From NCBI GenBank assembly GCA_964426945.1, contig CAYRSS010000005.1, positions 1-64,000 of the forward strand: a stretch of 64,000 nt of DNA, written 5' to 3'. The notes beneath the pieces are model-generated. The model did no database searches and was not told the origin of the DNA. It saw only the letters and a program-made list of their open reading frames with translations. Position numbers and translations under genes: made by a program. Of the stretch, positions 36,839 to 44,988 are shown one piece after another. The number at the start of each line of letters is the position of its first letter. The stretch's first letter is position 1. The DNA comes from CAYRSS01 sp964426945 (GTDB taxonomy: Bacteria; Planctomycetota; Phycisphaerae; UBA1845).

Positions 36839-38662
36839 GTGACCGCCGACGCATCCGCCAGCCCCCCCCGCCTGGATCCGCTGTGCAACACCCGCTTCGG
36901 TCGCTGGCTGGCAGCGCGGCAGCGACTCGTGATCGGTCTGCTCATCGGCGTCAGCGTGCTCGTGCGGGTGGTCTACTTCGCGCAGCTCGCCGGCGGTCCC
37001 TGCGCGGTTCTGCACCGCCATCTCCAGACCGACATGAACTTCTTCGACCAGTGGGCCCGGCGCATCGCCGGCGGCGACTGGCTCTCCGACGCGCCGCTGC
37101 ATCCGCTTCACCGCTGGCATCTCGCCGCGGCCGAGGCGTACTTCGCGGAAAACCCCGGGAAAATCGCCGAATTCACCGGCCTGCCGGGCGTGGACGACGC
37201 GGTCTTCACCCCCGCCGAGGCGCTCTGGAATCACTGGTACGGCGGCCCCAAGTTTCACCAGGAGCCGCTCTATCCCTACCTGATCGCTGTCACCTATCGC
37301 CTGTTCGGCGACGACGTACGCGGGGTGTTTGCCTGGCAGCTCGCGGTCGGCGTGCTGACCAACCTGCTGGTCTATCTCATCGCGCGGCGCCATTTCGGAC
37401 CGGTGGTGGCCGCGCTGGCGGGGATCCTTGTCGCCGCCTCGGGACCGCTGCTGTTCTTCGAGATGGTGCTGCTGCGGACTTCGCTGGAGGTGTTCGCGGC
37501 GGTCGGGCTGGTGTGGCTGCTCGACCGCGCCCGGGAGCGAGCAGCGCCCGGTGCGTGGATCGTAGCGGGGCTCGCGCTGGGCGCCGCCGTCCTGCTGAAG
37601 ATGACGTTTCTGCTGTTCTGGGCCGGCGCGGTCGCCCTCGCGGCGTGGGAGCACCGGCGACAGCCGCGCCGGTGCCTCCCCGTTGTCGGGTGGCTGACCG
37701 CCGGGCTGACCATCTCACTGATGCCCGCCGTGGCCCGGAACCTGGCCGTCGGGGCGCCGCCCTTGGCGCTGTCCAGCGTCGGCCCGGTGACCTTCGTCGG
37801 GGCCAACGTGGCCGGCGCGCCGGTCGACGGCGGCTTCCACTCGGCCACGGAGCAACTCCCGGGCATCATGGGGCCGACCGATGGGCGCTTCCTGCCCGTC
37901 GTGTGGCGCACGCTCGCCACCCACGATGGCGTTGGTTCTGTGCTCGGTCACCAGCTGCGCAAACTGGCCGTCGCCTGGCACGGGTTCGAGATCCCGAACA
38001 ACGCCAACCTCTACGTCTACCGCTCGTACGCGTGGATTCTCGGTGCATTGCCCGTGGGTTTCGCCGTGATCGGTCCGCTGGCGCTCCTGGGGCTCGGGCT
38101 CGATGCTGCCGCTCGACGTCGCTTCACGACCTTGCACCTGCTGTTGGTCAGTTCACTGCTGCCGCTGGTGGCGTTTTACGTGCTGGCCCGATTCCGTGCT
38201 CCGATGATGGCGGGCCTGATCCCCTTTGCAGCGTATGCCTTGGCCCGCCTTCTGCAGACGCTCGCCGACCGGCGATGGGCATCGGCAGCGGGCATCGTCG
38301 GTGGCGTGTTGGCGGTCGGGGCCTGGACCTGGTGGCCGCTCGGCGCCGAACGGAGCCCCACCACGCGGGCTGACTACGAGGGGCTCTACCAAGCTTACTA
38401 CCAGGCCGCGCACGAGGAGCCTGCGGTTCGCGGCGATTGGCTGGCCGCGGCGGCGGCCCTGGCCCGATTCTGCGATCACATGCCGCCCCCGCTTCAGCAG
38501 CCGGACCTGCGGCCCCCCTTGGATCGAGACACCGCGCGGGTGGCTGAGTTTTTCGCCCAGATCTGGGATGCCAGGTCGAAATACCTTGCCGCCGCCGGGC
38601 GGACCGGCGAGTCCGCGGCCTGCGCGGCTCGGGCTGCGGCCCTCCTTGGCGCCGCGCGGTAG
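36839..38662 (+). CDS. GT39/ArnT-like glycosyltransferase membrane protein
   Basis: A 607-residue GT-C protein with about 12 transmembrane segments. The first extracytoplasmic loop carries Asp in QTDMNFFDQWARRIAGGDW and the second KFHQEPLYPYLIAVTYRLFG, the arrangement of dolichyl-phosphate-mannose or lipid-linked sugar transferases. A soluble Ala/Arg-rich C-terminal tail of about 90 residues follows. GTG at 36839 has GAGGA six nt upstream. It lies about 90 nt after the spermidine-synthase-like gene on the same strand and may be cotranscribed. Acceptor (protein or lipid) unknown. Confidence 0.8.
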   Translation: MTADASASPPRLDPLCNTRFGRWLAARQRLVIGLLIGVSVLVRVVYFAQLAGGPCAVLHRHLQTDMNFFDQWARRIAGGDWLSDAPLHPLHRWHLAAAEAYFAENPGKIAEFTGLPGVDDAVFTPAEALWNHWYGGPKFHQEPLYPYLIAVTYRLFGDDVRGVFAWQLAVGVLTNLLVYLIARRHFGPVVAALAGILVAASGPLLFFEMVLLRTSLEVFAAVGLVWLLDRARERAAPGAWIVAGLALGAAVLLKMTFLLFWAGAVALAAWEHRRQPRRCLPVVGWLTAGLTISLMPAVARNLAVGAPPLALSSVGPVTFVGANVAGAPVDGGFHSATEQLPGIMGPTDGRFLPVVWRTLATHDGVGSVLGHQLRKLAVAWHGFEIPNNANLYVYRSYAWILGALPVGFAVIGPLALLGLGLDAAARRRFTTLHLLLVSSLLPLVAFYVLARFRAPMMAGLIPFAAYALARLLQTLADRRWASAAGIVGGVLAVGAWTWWPLGAERSPTTRADYEGLYQAYYQAAHEEPAVRGDWLAAAAALARFCDHMPPPLQQPDLRPPLDRDTARVAEFFAQIWDARSKYLAAAGRTGESAACAARAAALLGAAR

Positions 38663-38828
38663 CCTCCGCTGGCGCGGCTGGGGTGTTCGCCTCCGGGCGC
38701 AATCAGCAGCACTTCACATGGTTGTGTAATCCTGCCTCCTGGCTCCGCTGCCGCGCTGCGGGAAAACCCGTGTTTCGCCCCTCTCAGGGGGGTGCAGGCC
38801 GAATCTGCCCGGGACCCGATCTTTTTGG

Positions 38829-38857
38829 TTGACATTCCCCGCGTACAAGGGTATTTT
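38829..38857 (+). promoter_or_regulatory. Sigma70 promoter far upstream of the first PEP-CTERM gene
   Basis: A consensus TTGACA (38829-38834), a 17-nt spacer and TATTTT (38852-38857). It is about 530 nt upstream of ATG 39388 with no intervening gene. Confidence 0.65.
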
Positions 38858-38986
38858 CGGAGCTAATCGTAGGGATAAAGCCGCAGCGTTCCGGCCTCAT
38901 TTCGGCCGACTGCCTTTCGCCACGGCTCTCCCGCGTTCGGGCGCGTGGTTTCTCGGCAGGAACGAGGTTTGATCCGCCCTGAGACG

Positions 38987-39049
38987 GTGGGTCGGGCTTC
39001 GGGCTGACGTCGGGGGCAGTTTTCGCGAGCTCACGCGACGCCGACCCAC
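38987..39049 (+). promoter_or_regulatory. Long-range RNA stem in the PEP-CTERM leader
   Basis: GTGGGTCGG (38987-38995) is perfectly complementary to CCGACCCAC (39041-39049). The 45-nt interior holds a second potential hairpin, CGCG-AGCTCA-CGCG. It may be a structured regulatory or stabilising element; class unknown. Confidence 0.4.
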
Positions 39050-39387
39050 AGCGGCGTTGACGAGCACCAGGACCTTTCGCCGGGTTTTTCCTGCGAATGG
39101 CCTCAAAATGCGGATGGAGTCGGACGTAGGTGACAGGCACGGCACGGCCGTAAGGAGGTGAGGAGGGGAAGAAGTCAGCGGTTTTTCCGGCCCCTATCCG
39201 GGCTGCGAAATTTTAGCGGACTTGTCTCGCGAAATGCCCTCTTTGTGCTTGCCTTGGAGGGTGGCTTGAAGGTAAGATCGGCATCTCTCGTAGTGCGGAT
39301 CGCGCAAGCATCGTTCAATCGCGAACCACGGTGAAACGTTTCCTTTGCCGGGCGTTTCAGAAGGTAATCTCTGAAGGAGGAGTGAGT

Positions 39388-40263
39388 ATGAAGAAGTTTC
39401 TTGCCTTGGCCCTGGTCGGCCTGATGGCGACCTCTGCTAACGCGATGATCGTGACGCTCGTGGCCCGTAGCGGCCCGAACGCGTACACGGGTGGCGCGCC
39501 GTCGCTGTCGAACGGCAGCGTTGGCAACAACGTCGCCGGCGGCGGCGTTCTGCCGAGCGCTGGCGGCGCGGGCATGACCGTCCAGACCTCGGGCACCGCC
39601 ACGATGGGTATCGTGGTCCAGCTGCTCGGCGGCACCGACGGCATCTACCAGAACCCTGACACGACCGATGGCCGCAACCAGCTCAGCACGGCCATCTTCT
39701 TCCTGGCGAGCCAGACCCTCGGCGCCACCGGCGCGGTGGACCTGGCCGGTGTCAACCACACCGCCGTCAACCAGTTCGGCAACGAGTGGCGGACCTTCGC
39801 CTACTCGACCGGCATGAACCACTGGATCTCGACCCGCACGGGCGGCGTCGGTGGCGATCTCCTGGGCGGCACCGCGCCGTTCATCGAGAATTTCCACCAG
39901 ATCGACTTCGACGACATCCCGGCCGGCGGCCAGGGTGGCAACGAGGCTGGTCTGCCCAACGCGACGTTCCTCGCCACCGAGATCATCGTCCACGGCATCA
40001 CGCTGGGCGCTGAGGCTCGCCTCGTGTTCAACACGGGCAACAGCGAGTTCTTCACCGAGAACAGCAAGGCCTACGGCTTTGTGAACAGCGCTCCGGCCAC
40101 GGTCCACGGCGGCAGCAATGCTGCTCCGGGTGGCTTCTGGTACGCCGCCAACGGCCGTACCAAGCAGAACGCGTTCCCGATCGAGGTTGTCATTCCCGAG
40201 CCGGCCTCTCTGGCCATCCTCGGCATGGGCGCCCTCGCTCTGCTCCGCAAGCGCGTTCGCTAA
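39388..40263 (+). CDS. PEP-CTERM exported protein, tandem paralog 1
   Basis: A 291-residue secreted protein. A Sec signal peptide (MKKFLALALVGLMATSANA) is followed by a Gly/Ala/Asn-rich beta-type domain and the C-terminal sorting tail VIPEPASLAILGMGALALLRKRVR. The tail is a PEP motif, a hydrophobic helix and basic residues, recognised by exosortase. GGAGGAG precedes the ATG. It shares blocks such as GPNAYTGG, GTDGIYQNPDT, HWISTRTGG and FWYAANGRTKQNAFPI with the next two genes. The leader is exceptionally long and a strong terminator follows, so it forms its own transcription unit. Molecular function unknown. Confidence 0.93.
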   Translation: MKKFLALALVGLMATSANAMIVTLVARSGPNAYTGGAPSLSNGSVGNNVAGGGVLPSAGGAGMTVQTSGTATMGIVVQLLGGTDGIYQNPDTTDGRNQLSTAIFFLASQTLGATGAVDLAGVNHTAVNQFGNEWRTFAYSTGMNHWISTRTGGVGGDLLGGTAPFIENFHQIDFDDIPAGGQGGNEAGLPNATFLATEIIVHGITLGAEARLVFNTGNSEFFTENSKAYGFVNSAPATVHGGSNAAPGGFWYAANGRTKQNAFPIEVVIPEPASLAILGMGALALLRKRVR

Positions 40264-40294
40264 TCACCTTCCGGTGATTTCAGGCTGACTTCCG

Positions 40295-40334
40295 CGGCGG
40301 CCTCGGACAATCGTCCGAGGCCGCCGTTCTTTTT
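40295..40334 (+). terminator. Rho-independent terminator after PEP-CTERM gene 1
   Basis: A 14-bp perfect stem (40295-40308 with 40313-40326), loop AATC, then TTCTTTTT (40327-40334). Confidence 0.95.
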
Positions 40335-40929
40335 ACCTGCCCGACTCAGGGTCGCTATCCGACGCCGTCCGACCTGCACGCATGCGCTCGACCGGCGACC
40401 GCCGCCGAGGGTCGGTCGGCTGCCCCCGGGGGTAACCGACCCGCTCGACCTCCTGAGGCGCGGCCGCACACCGGCGCCAGGGTGCAGTTCGCCCCACGCG
40501 GCGCCCGCGACTGCCAGGGCAACCTGCAGAAGAAGGCGCAAAACTACCCATTTTCGCAAAGAGTTCCGCTCCGACTTTGCAGGTTCGGCAGGAGAATGGG
40601 CAGAAAAAATTGTGACAGGTTTGACAGGGCTTGTGGCCCCGCGGTGGACTTGATATAATCGGCCAAGCAACGTGGGTTCTTGGGGGGTTTCTGGTCATAC
40701 CGCACTGCTCTTGAACCGTACACGATTCGGCTTGGTTCGTCCCTTTCGCTGTGGGGCAGCAAGACAACGGGGGTTTTCGGATGCGGCTGGTCTCGCGCCG
40801 GCTGTGCTCGGAAGATGCGAATCAGGTCATAGGGTGGCAATCGAGTAGGATCTGCGAATAAGTTTGGCGCGCCTGTCCAAGAGTCGGCAGGCCCGTCTGT
40901 CCCGAACCGTGCCAAAGGAGGAGTGATTA
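40335..40929 (+). other. Intergenic region and about 265-nt leader of PEP-CTERM gene 2
   Basis: After the terminator there is about 290 nt without a gene, then direct repeats TGACAGG-TT-TGACAGG at 40611-40626 and a promoter at 40631-40659. The leader to ATG 40930 shows no recognised RNA family. Its ribosome binding site AAAGGAGGAG resembles that of gene 1, but the leaders otherwise show no obvious similarity. Confidence 0.45.
40631..40659 (+). promoter_or_regulatory. Promoter of PEP-CTERM gene 2
   Basis: TTGTGG (40631-40636), a 17-nt spacer and a perfect TATAAT (40654-40659). The TGACAGG direct repeats immediately upstream could be an activator site. Confidence 0.6.
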
Positions 40930-41820
40930 ATGAAGAAGTTTCTTGCACTGGCCCTCGTCGGGCTGATGGCTTCGAGCGCCTCCGCGCTCAACCTCTACCT
41001 CGTCGCGCTCGACGGGCCCAACGCCTACACCGGTGGCGTGCCCTCGCTGGCTAACGGCAGCGTCGGCCAGAACACCAGCGGCACCGGCATGTCGCCCGCC
41101 GCCGGCGGCGCCGGTATGACGGTCAACGTGTCGAGCACCGCCCGCATGGGTATCGTCATCCAGCTGCTCAGCGGCACCGACGGCATCTACCAGAATCCTG
41201 ACACGCCGGGCGGCTCGAACCAGCTCAGCACGGCCATCGTGTTCTTCAACCAGCACGCGCTCGGCGTGCCCGGCTCGGTCGACCTGGCCGGCATCGGCTT
41301 CACCGCTACGAACGACAACGGTGAGGAGTGGGGGACCTCGGCATACGCGACGGGCATGATCCACTGGATCAGCACCCGCACCGGTGGCTCCGGCGGCGTC
41401 ATCAACATGGGCGCGACCGCCCCGTTCATCGAGGACTACCACGTCATCGCCTTCGACGACGTCCCCGCCTGCCCGGATGGCAACATGTGCGGCGGTAACA
41501 GCTTCGAGGGTAACAACCTGTTCATGCTGCAGAGCATCACGGTCCACGGCATCACGCTCGACGCCGAGGCCCGCGTGGTTCTCGACACCGGCAACACCGA
41601 GTTCTTCACCGAAAACAGCAAGGCCTACGGCTTCGTGAACGCGGATCCGGCTGCTGTCCATGGCGGCAGCGCTGCCTCGCCGGGTGGCTTCTGGTACGCG
41701 GCCAACGGCCGTACCAAGCAGAACGCCTTCCCGATCCTGGTTCAGATTCCCGAGCCGGCCTCTGTGGCCCTGCTCGGCCTCGCCGGCCTGGCGGTCCTCC
41801 GTCGCCGCCGCGCGAACTAG
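40930..41820 (+). CDS. PEP-CTERM exported protein, tandem paralog 2
   Basis: A 296-residue paralog of the preceding protein, clearly a duplicate: the signal peptide MKKFLALALVGLMASSASA is almost identical and the mature parts share GPNAYTGG, GTDGIYQNPDTPGGSNQLST and FWYAANGRTKQNAFPI. The tail IPEPASVALLGLAGLAVLRRRRAN is a PEP-CTERM sorting signal. A difference is an inserted CPDGNMCGGNSF segment with two cysteines, also present in paralog 3. It has its own promoter and terminator. Function unknown; envelope or exopolysaccharide association is inferred from the sorting tail. Confidence 0.93.
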   Translation: MKKFLALALVGLMASSASALNLYLVALDGPNAYTGGVPSLANGSVGQNTSGTGMSPAAGGAGMTVNVSSTARMGIVIQLLSGTDGIYQNPDTPGGSNQLSTAIVFFNQHALGVPGSVDLAGIGFTATNDNGEEWGTSAYATGMIHWISTRTGGSGGVINMGATAPFIEDYHVIAFDDVPACPDGNMCGGNSFEGNNLFMLQSITVHGITLDAEARVVLDTGNTEFFTENSKAYGFVNADPAAVHGGSAASPGGFWYAANGRTKQNAFPILVQIPEPASVALLGLAGLAVLRRRRAN

Positions 41821-41879
41821 GCCCGGATTGGGCATGCTCGGGCCCACCGGCTGAAAGTCGGTGCTCGACTCTTGGCTGC

Positions 41880-41918
41880 GGCCCGGCTGGCAAATGCCAG
41901 CCGGGCCGTGGTTTTTTT
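41880..41918 (+). terminator. Rho-independent terminator after PEP-CTERM gene 2
   Basis: A perfect 12-bp stem (41880-41891 with 41896-41907), loop AAAT, then GTGG and seven T (41912-41918). Confidence 0.95.
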
Positions 41919-41993
41919 GGGGAGCCCGGTGCGGCGTTCGCTACGATGAACTGTTTGTCCTGCTGTCTTGGAGGCCCAGTTCGGAGATTCCTC

Positions 41994-42920
41994 ATGCGAT
42001 GTGCGCCGGTCCTGCTTCTCGCTGGTCTGATCCTCCTCGCCAGCGCTCCCGCTTCCGCGCTCACCGTCACCATCGTCGCGATGACCGGCCCCCGGGCCTA
42101 CCAGGGCGGCGTGCCCTCCTTCGCCAACGGCAGCGTCGGGGTTAACAGCTCCGGCGGTGGGTTGCTCCCGGGCTTCGGCGGTGCCGGCGTCGACATCTTC
42201 GGGCCCTCGGCCACAGCGCGGATCGGGATCGTGATCCGCCTCCTGTCTGGTACTGACGGGGTCTATCAGAACCCCGAGACGCCCGGCGGCTCGAACCAGC
42301 TCAGCTTTGCCAACATTTTCCTCAACCAGCACGCCCTCGGCGCGCCCGGGGCGTTCGACCTGGCCGGCGTCGGGTTCGACGCCCGCAACGACAGCGGCGA
42401 CGAGTGGTGGCGGTTCGGCTACGCGACCGGCATGAGCGACTGGATCGCCTCGCGGGTCGGCGGCACCGGCGGTCACACCAGCCCTACCTTCGCGGCGCCG
42501 CTGATCGAGGAGTTTCACGTCATCTCGTCGGACGACACCGGCGGCTGCGGGATCGCGAACGCCTGCGGCGGCAACAGCTTCGAGGGGCGGAGCCTCCTCA
42601 CGCTTCAGACGCTCACGGTGCACGCCACCACCCACACCGCTGAAGCACGACTTCTATTGGACTTGGCGAACAGCCGGTTCGCCACCGACACGGGCAAGCT
42701 GTACGGCTTCCGAAACGTGACCCCGAACGCCCAGGCGATTCACGGCGGCGACGCCGGGGCCCCGGGAGGCTTCTGGTACGCCGCGAACGGGCGGACCAAG
42801 CAGGACGCCTTCCCCATCGAGGTGTGGATTCCCGAGCCCGGTTCGATCGCCCTGCTGTCCGTTGGGGCGGCCTGGCTGGCCCGCCCGCGGCGGCCGTGGA
42901 GGGTCGGGCGGGGGCGATAA
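41994..42920 (+). CDS. PEP-CTERM exported protein, tandem paralog 3 (divergent)
   Basis: A 308-residue more divergent member of the tandem family. The signal peptide (MRCAPVLLLAGLILLASAPASA) differs, but the mature part keeps GPRAYQGGVPSFANGSVG, GTDGVYQNPETPGGSNQLS, the ACGGNSFEG segment and FWYAANGRTKQDAFPIEVW. The tail is IPEPGSIALLSVGAAWLARPRRP, a PEP-CTERM signal with an elongated basic end. GGAG lies seven nt before ATG 41994. It follows the terminator of paralog 2, so it needs its own promoter, which I could not identify in the 75-nt gap. Codon usage is like its neighbours. Confidence 0.9.
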   Translation: MRCAPVLLLAGLILLASAPASALTVTIVAMTGPRAYQGGVPSFANGSVGVNSSGGGLLPGFGGAGVDIFGPSATARIGIVIRLLSGTDGVYQNPETPGGSNQLSFANIFLNQHALGAPGAFDLAGVGFDARNDSGDEWWRFGYATGMSDWIASRVGGTGGHTSPTFAAPLIEEFHVISSDDTGGCGIANACGGNSFEGRSLLTLQTLTVHATTHTAEARLLLDLANSRFATDTGKLYGFRNVTPNAQAIHGGDAGAPGGFWYAANGRTKQDAFPIEVWIPEPGSIALLSVGAAWLARPRRPWRVGRGR

Positions 42921-43130
42921 AAAAGATGCGAGATTCCTTCGCGCCGCCCCGCCCGGCGGGCGACTCCTGCCATTGAAGGGCCTGTGGCTTCGCCCCGGTC
43001 TGCCCCCGGTGGCCAGCCGATAGACTCCTTGCCGTGCCGCGTGGCCGGCCGTAGAGTGGTTTTCCTCGGTGAAAGGGCCTGTCCCGCCGCCGAGCCCGAT
43101 GTTGTGGTTCTTTCTCCTGGAGGTCCTGCG

Positions 43131-43985
43131 ATGAAGAAGTTTTCGACTCTGCTCGGCGTCGGCGTAGCCGCCGTCGGCCTCGCCGCCCCGGCGCTGGCCG
43201 GCACGGGCATGACGCTCTCGATCGTCCGCACCGACTGCCTCACGTACAACGACGGGGCCGCCGCCTGGGCGTACCCGGTCACCCTCGAGTTCGACATCTA
43301 CGGCCAGCTCACGGGCGACGCGAGCGACGGCCTCGCTGCCGTCGGCTTCGACGTCAGCGCCACGCTCGCCGGCTCGGCCTATGACATCACGTCGGCCGGC
43401 CCGAACCCGCCCGCGGTCATCACCGCGCCCGGCGACGGTTCGATGAACAGCTTCGTCCGCAACCAGGGCATCACCAACCCCGCCGGCTACGGCGGTACGG
43501 CCCTCGGCGGCAAGATGGTGCAGGTCGGCGGCGCCCAGGACACGATCGGCAACAGCGTCGGCATGGTCGCTCCGTTCCCGACCGGCCCGGTCGTCCTCAA
43601 CGTCGGCAACGGCTCGCCGGCCCGGCTTGCTCATGTCAGCATCACGCTGAACAGCTCGCCCGCCCCCGGCCAGAAGTACACGTTCACGGTCGACGCCGTG
43701 TTCGGCAACGTCATCAACCCCGGCCAGACCGGCCCGGTCTACGCCGTCACGGCGCTTGACCCGGTCGCGCCGGTGTCGCTCGACGTGTTCCCGCTGTGCC
43801 CGTACGACCAGGACGGCAACCGCGTGGTCAACGCCGCTGACCGCGGCTTTGTCTCCGCCAACGTCGGCTGCGACACGTCCGACCTGACGGACTGCTCGTG
43901 CCAGCTGGCCGACCTCGACGGTAACAACGTCGTGAACGCCGCTGACCGTGGCTTCGTGGCCGCCAACCTCGGCCCGTGCCCGTAG
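43131..43985 (+). CDS. Exported dockerin-like protein
   Basis: A 284-residue secreted protein. The signal peptide (about 1-23, ending ALAG) precedes a beta-sandwich-like domain. The C-terminus holds two dockerin-type repeats, DQDGNRVVNAADRGFVSAN and DLDGNNVVNAADRGFVAAN, each with Ca-binding Asp/Asn positions, separated by a Cys-containing linker (CDTSDLTDCSC). It lacks a PEP-CTERM tail. CTGGAGG precedes ATG 43131. A large terminator follows. Dockerins bind cohesins in cellulosomes, but in planctomycetes such repeats occur widely without known cohesins; partner unknown. Confidence 0.85.
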   Translation: MKKFSTLLGVGVAAVGLAAPALAGTGMTLSIVRTDCLTYNDGAAAWAYPVTLEFDIYGQLTGDASDGLAAVGFDVSATLAGSAYDITSAGPNPPAVITAPGDGSMNSFVRNQGITNPAGYGGTALGGKMVQVGGAQDTIGNSVGMVAPFPTGPVVLNVGNGSPARLAHVSITLNSSPAPGQKYTFTVDAVFGNVINPGQTGPVYAVTALDPVAPVSLDVFPLCPYDQDGNRVVNAADRGFVSANVGCDTSDLTDCSCQLADLDGNNVVNAADRGFVAANLGPCP

Positions 43986-44023
43986 TCTGTCCGGCCTCGG
44001 CCTGACAGCCTCAAGAACGCTCT

Positions 44024-44071
44024 GGCCGCCCGCTGTGTGTCGATGGACACTCAGCGGGCGGCCCTGCTTTT
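44024..44071 (+). terminator. Rho-independent terminator after the dockerin-like gene
   Basis: GGCCGCCCGCTG (44024-44035) pairs with CAGCGGGCGGCC (44052-44063), extended by GTGT/ACAC (44037-44040 with 44047-44050) around a 6-nt loop. CTGCTTTT follows. Confidence 0.85.
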
Positions 44072-44184
44072 GCGCCGGCCGGGTGGACGCAAACCGGCTG
44101 GCGCGCTACGCTGAGACACGCCTCCGGCGAGACAGGGCCGACCCGGCCCGGCCGACGGCACGGCGCAACAAGGAGGTTCAACGC

Positions 44185-44883
44185 ATGCCACGCTCGTCCA
44201 TAGCCCTGGCGGTCATCGGTACGATGTTCTGGTCGGCGGCGGCGCAGGGCGTCACGCTCTCGCTGCGTCCGACGGGTGCAGAGTCGGGCACGCCGCTCAC
44301 GCTCGAGCCGCTCGCCGAGGGTTCGTTTGAAATCGTCCTCGACCTGCTGGAAGGCGAGTCGGCGGAATTCGTGACGCTGTTCCTCGACGCGACCGGCGAC
44401 GCCGGAGTCGTCGAAGCGTTCGATTTGGCCAGTGACCTGCCCTCGCCGCCGGCGGTGTACGGCCGGGTCGCGCCGCTCGATCAGGAGCTGCCGCTGGCCG
44501 CAGGCGAAGGATTCTCTCCCGGCGAATACGCGCTGCTGCTCAGCGATGCGGCGCTCACCGGCCCCGGCGTCTTTGTGCTTGAGCGCGTGCTGGTCCGCGC
44601 CGGAGCCGCGGAGGGTGAACTGACCGTGCGCTTCGCCGCCGGCGTGTTGACGCCGGACATCGCCGACGCGGAGTCGAACACGGTCGAGGCGATCGTTTCC
44701 CCGACCCCGCTGGTCATCCGCGTCCGCGAAGCCTCCGGCGGCAACGGGGGTGGGGCCGCAGGCGCCGGCTGCGGTGGGATGTGCGGCGCCGGAGCCGGAA
44801 TGGCGATGGTGCTGGGGGTTATCGGGCTCGCTACGATTTCGCGACACGGCCGCCGTGTGCGCCGCGGCGGCGGACGACATTAG
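44185..44883 (+). CDS. Exported protein with Cys/Gly-rich C-terminal anchoring tail
   Basis: A 232-residue exported protein of unknown function. The signal peptide (MPRSSIALAVIGTMFWSAAAQG) is followed by a beta-type domain rich in Glu/Leu. The C-terminus is Gly-rich with Cys196 and Cys200 (GAGCGGMCGAGAG), then a hydrophobic helix (MAMVLGVIGLATI) and an Arg-rich end (RHGRRVRRGGGRH). This three-part tail resembles MYXO-CTERM-type cysteine sorting signals rather than PEP-CTERM. AAGGAGG lies eight nt before ATG 44185. The next gene carries a comparable tail and a similar mature region (VLERL/VLERV motifs), so they may be related. Confidence 0.8.
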   Translation: MPRSSIALAVIGTMFWSAAAQGVTLSLRPTGAESGTPLTLEPLAEGSFEIVLDLLEGESAEFVTLFLDATGDAGVVEAFDLASDLPSPPAVYGRVAPLDQELPLAAGEGFSPGEYALLLSDAALTGPGVFVLERVLVRAGAAEGELTVRFAAGVLTPDIADAESNTVEAIVSPTPLVIRVREASGGNGGGAAGAGCGGMCGAGAGMAMVLGVIGLATISRHGRRVRRGGGRH

Positions 44884-44988
44884 TATCGCAGGGTCGGTTG
44901 ACCGGACCCTTGCGGATGTGAAGATGTGGGTGGGGAAAGCGACGCCGCCGGCGATCGCGGGGATTGTGACACCTTGGGGGATGCTGCC

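Larger units (their letters stand above)
38663..39387 (+). other. Long intergenic region and about 525-nt leader of the first PEP-CTERM gene
   Basis: No convincing gene lies in these 725 nt. A sigma70 promoter at 38829-38857 would yield an unusually long 5' leader. The leader contains a long-range 9-bp stem (38987-38995 with 39041-39049) enclosing CGCG-AGCTCA-CGCG. A Shine-Dalgarno-like AAGGAGGTGAGGAGGGGAAG lies near 39151, and the true ribosome binding site GAAGGAGGAG is just before ATG 39388. No known riboswitch was recognised. Confidence 0.5.

Noticed and set aside
38784..39140. 118-codon minus-strand ORF in the PEP-CTERM leader
   Set aside because: Arg/Pro-rich composition typical of chance ORFs, no Shine-Dalgarno, and it overlaps the promoter and structured leader.
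39157..39333. Possible leader peptide of about 57 codons beginning GTG 39157
   Set aside because: The Shine-Dalgarno-like AAGGAGG is too close to the GTG and the peptide has no recognisable feature; I kept it only as a remark on the leader.
38858..39387. Known riboswitch in the PEP-CTERM leader
   Set aside because: I could not match it to any riboswitch consensus I know (for example cyclic-di-GMP or cobalamin); only generic pairing is visible.
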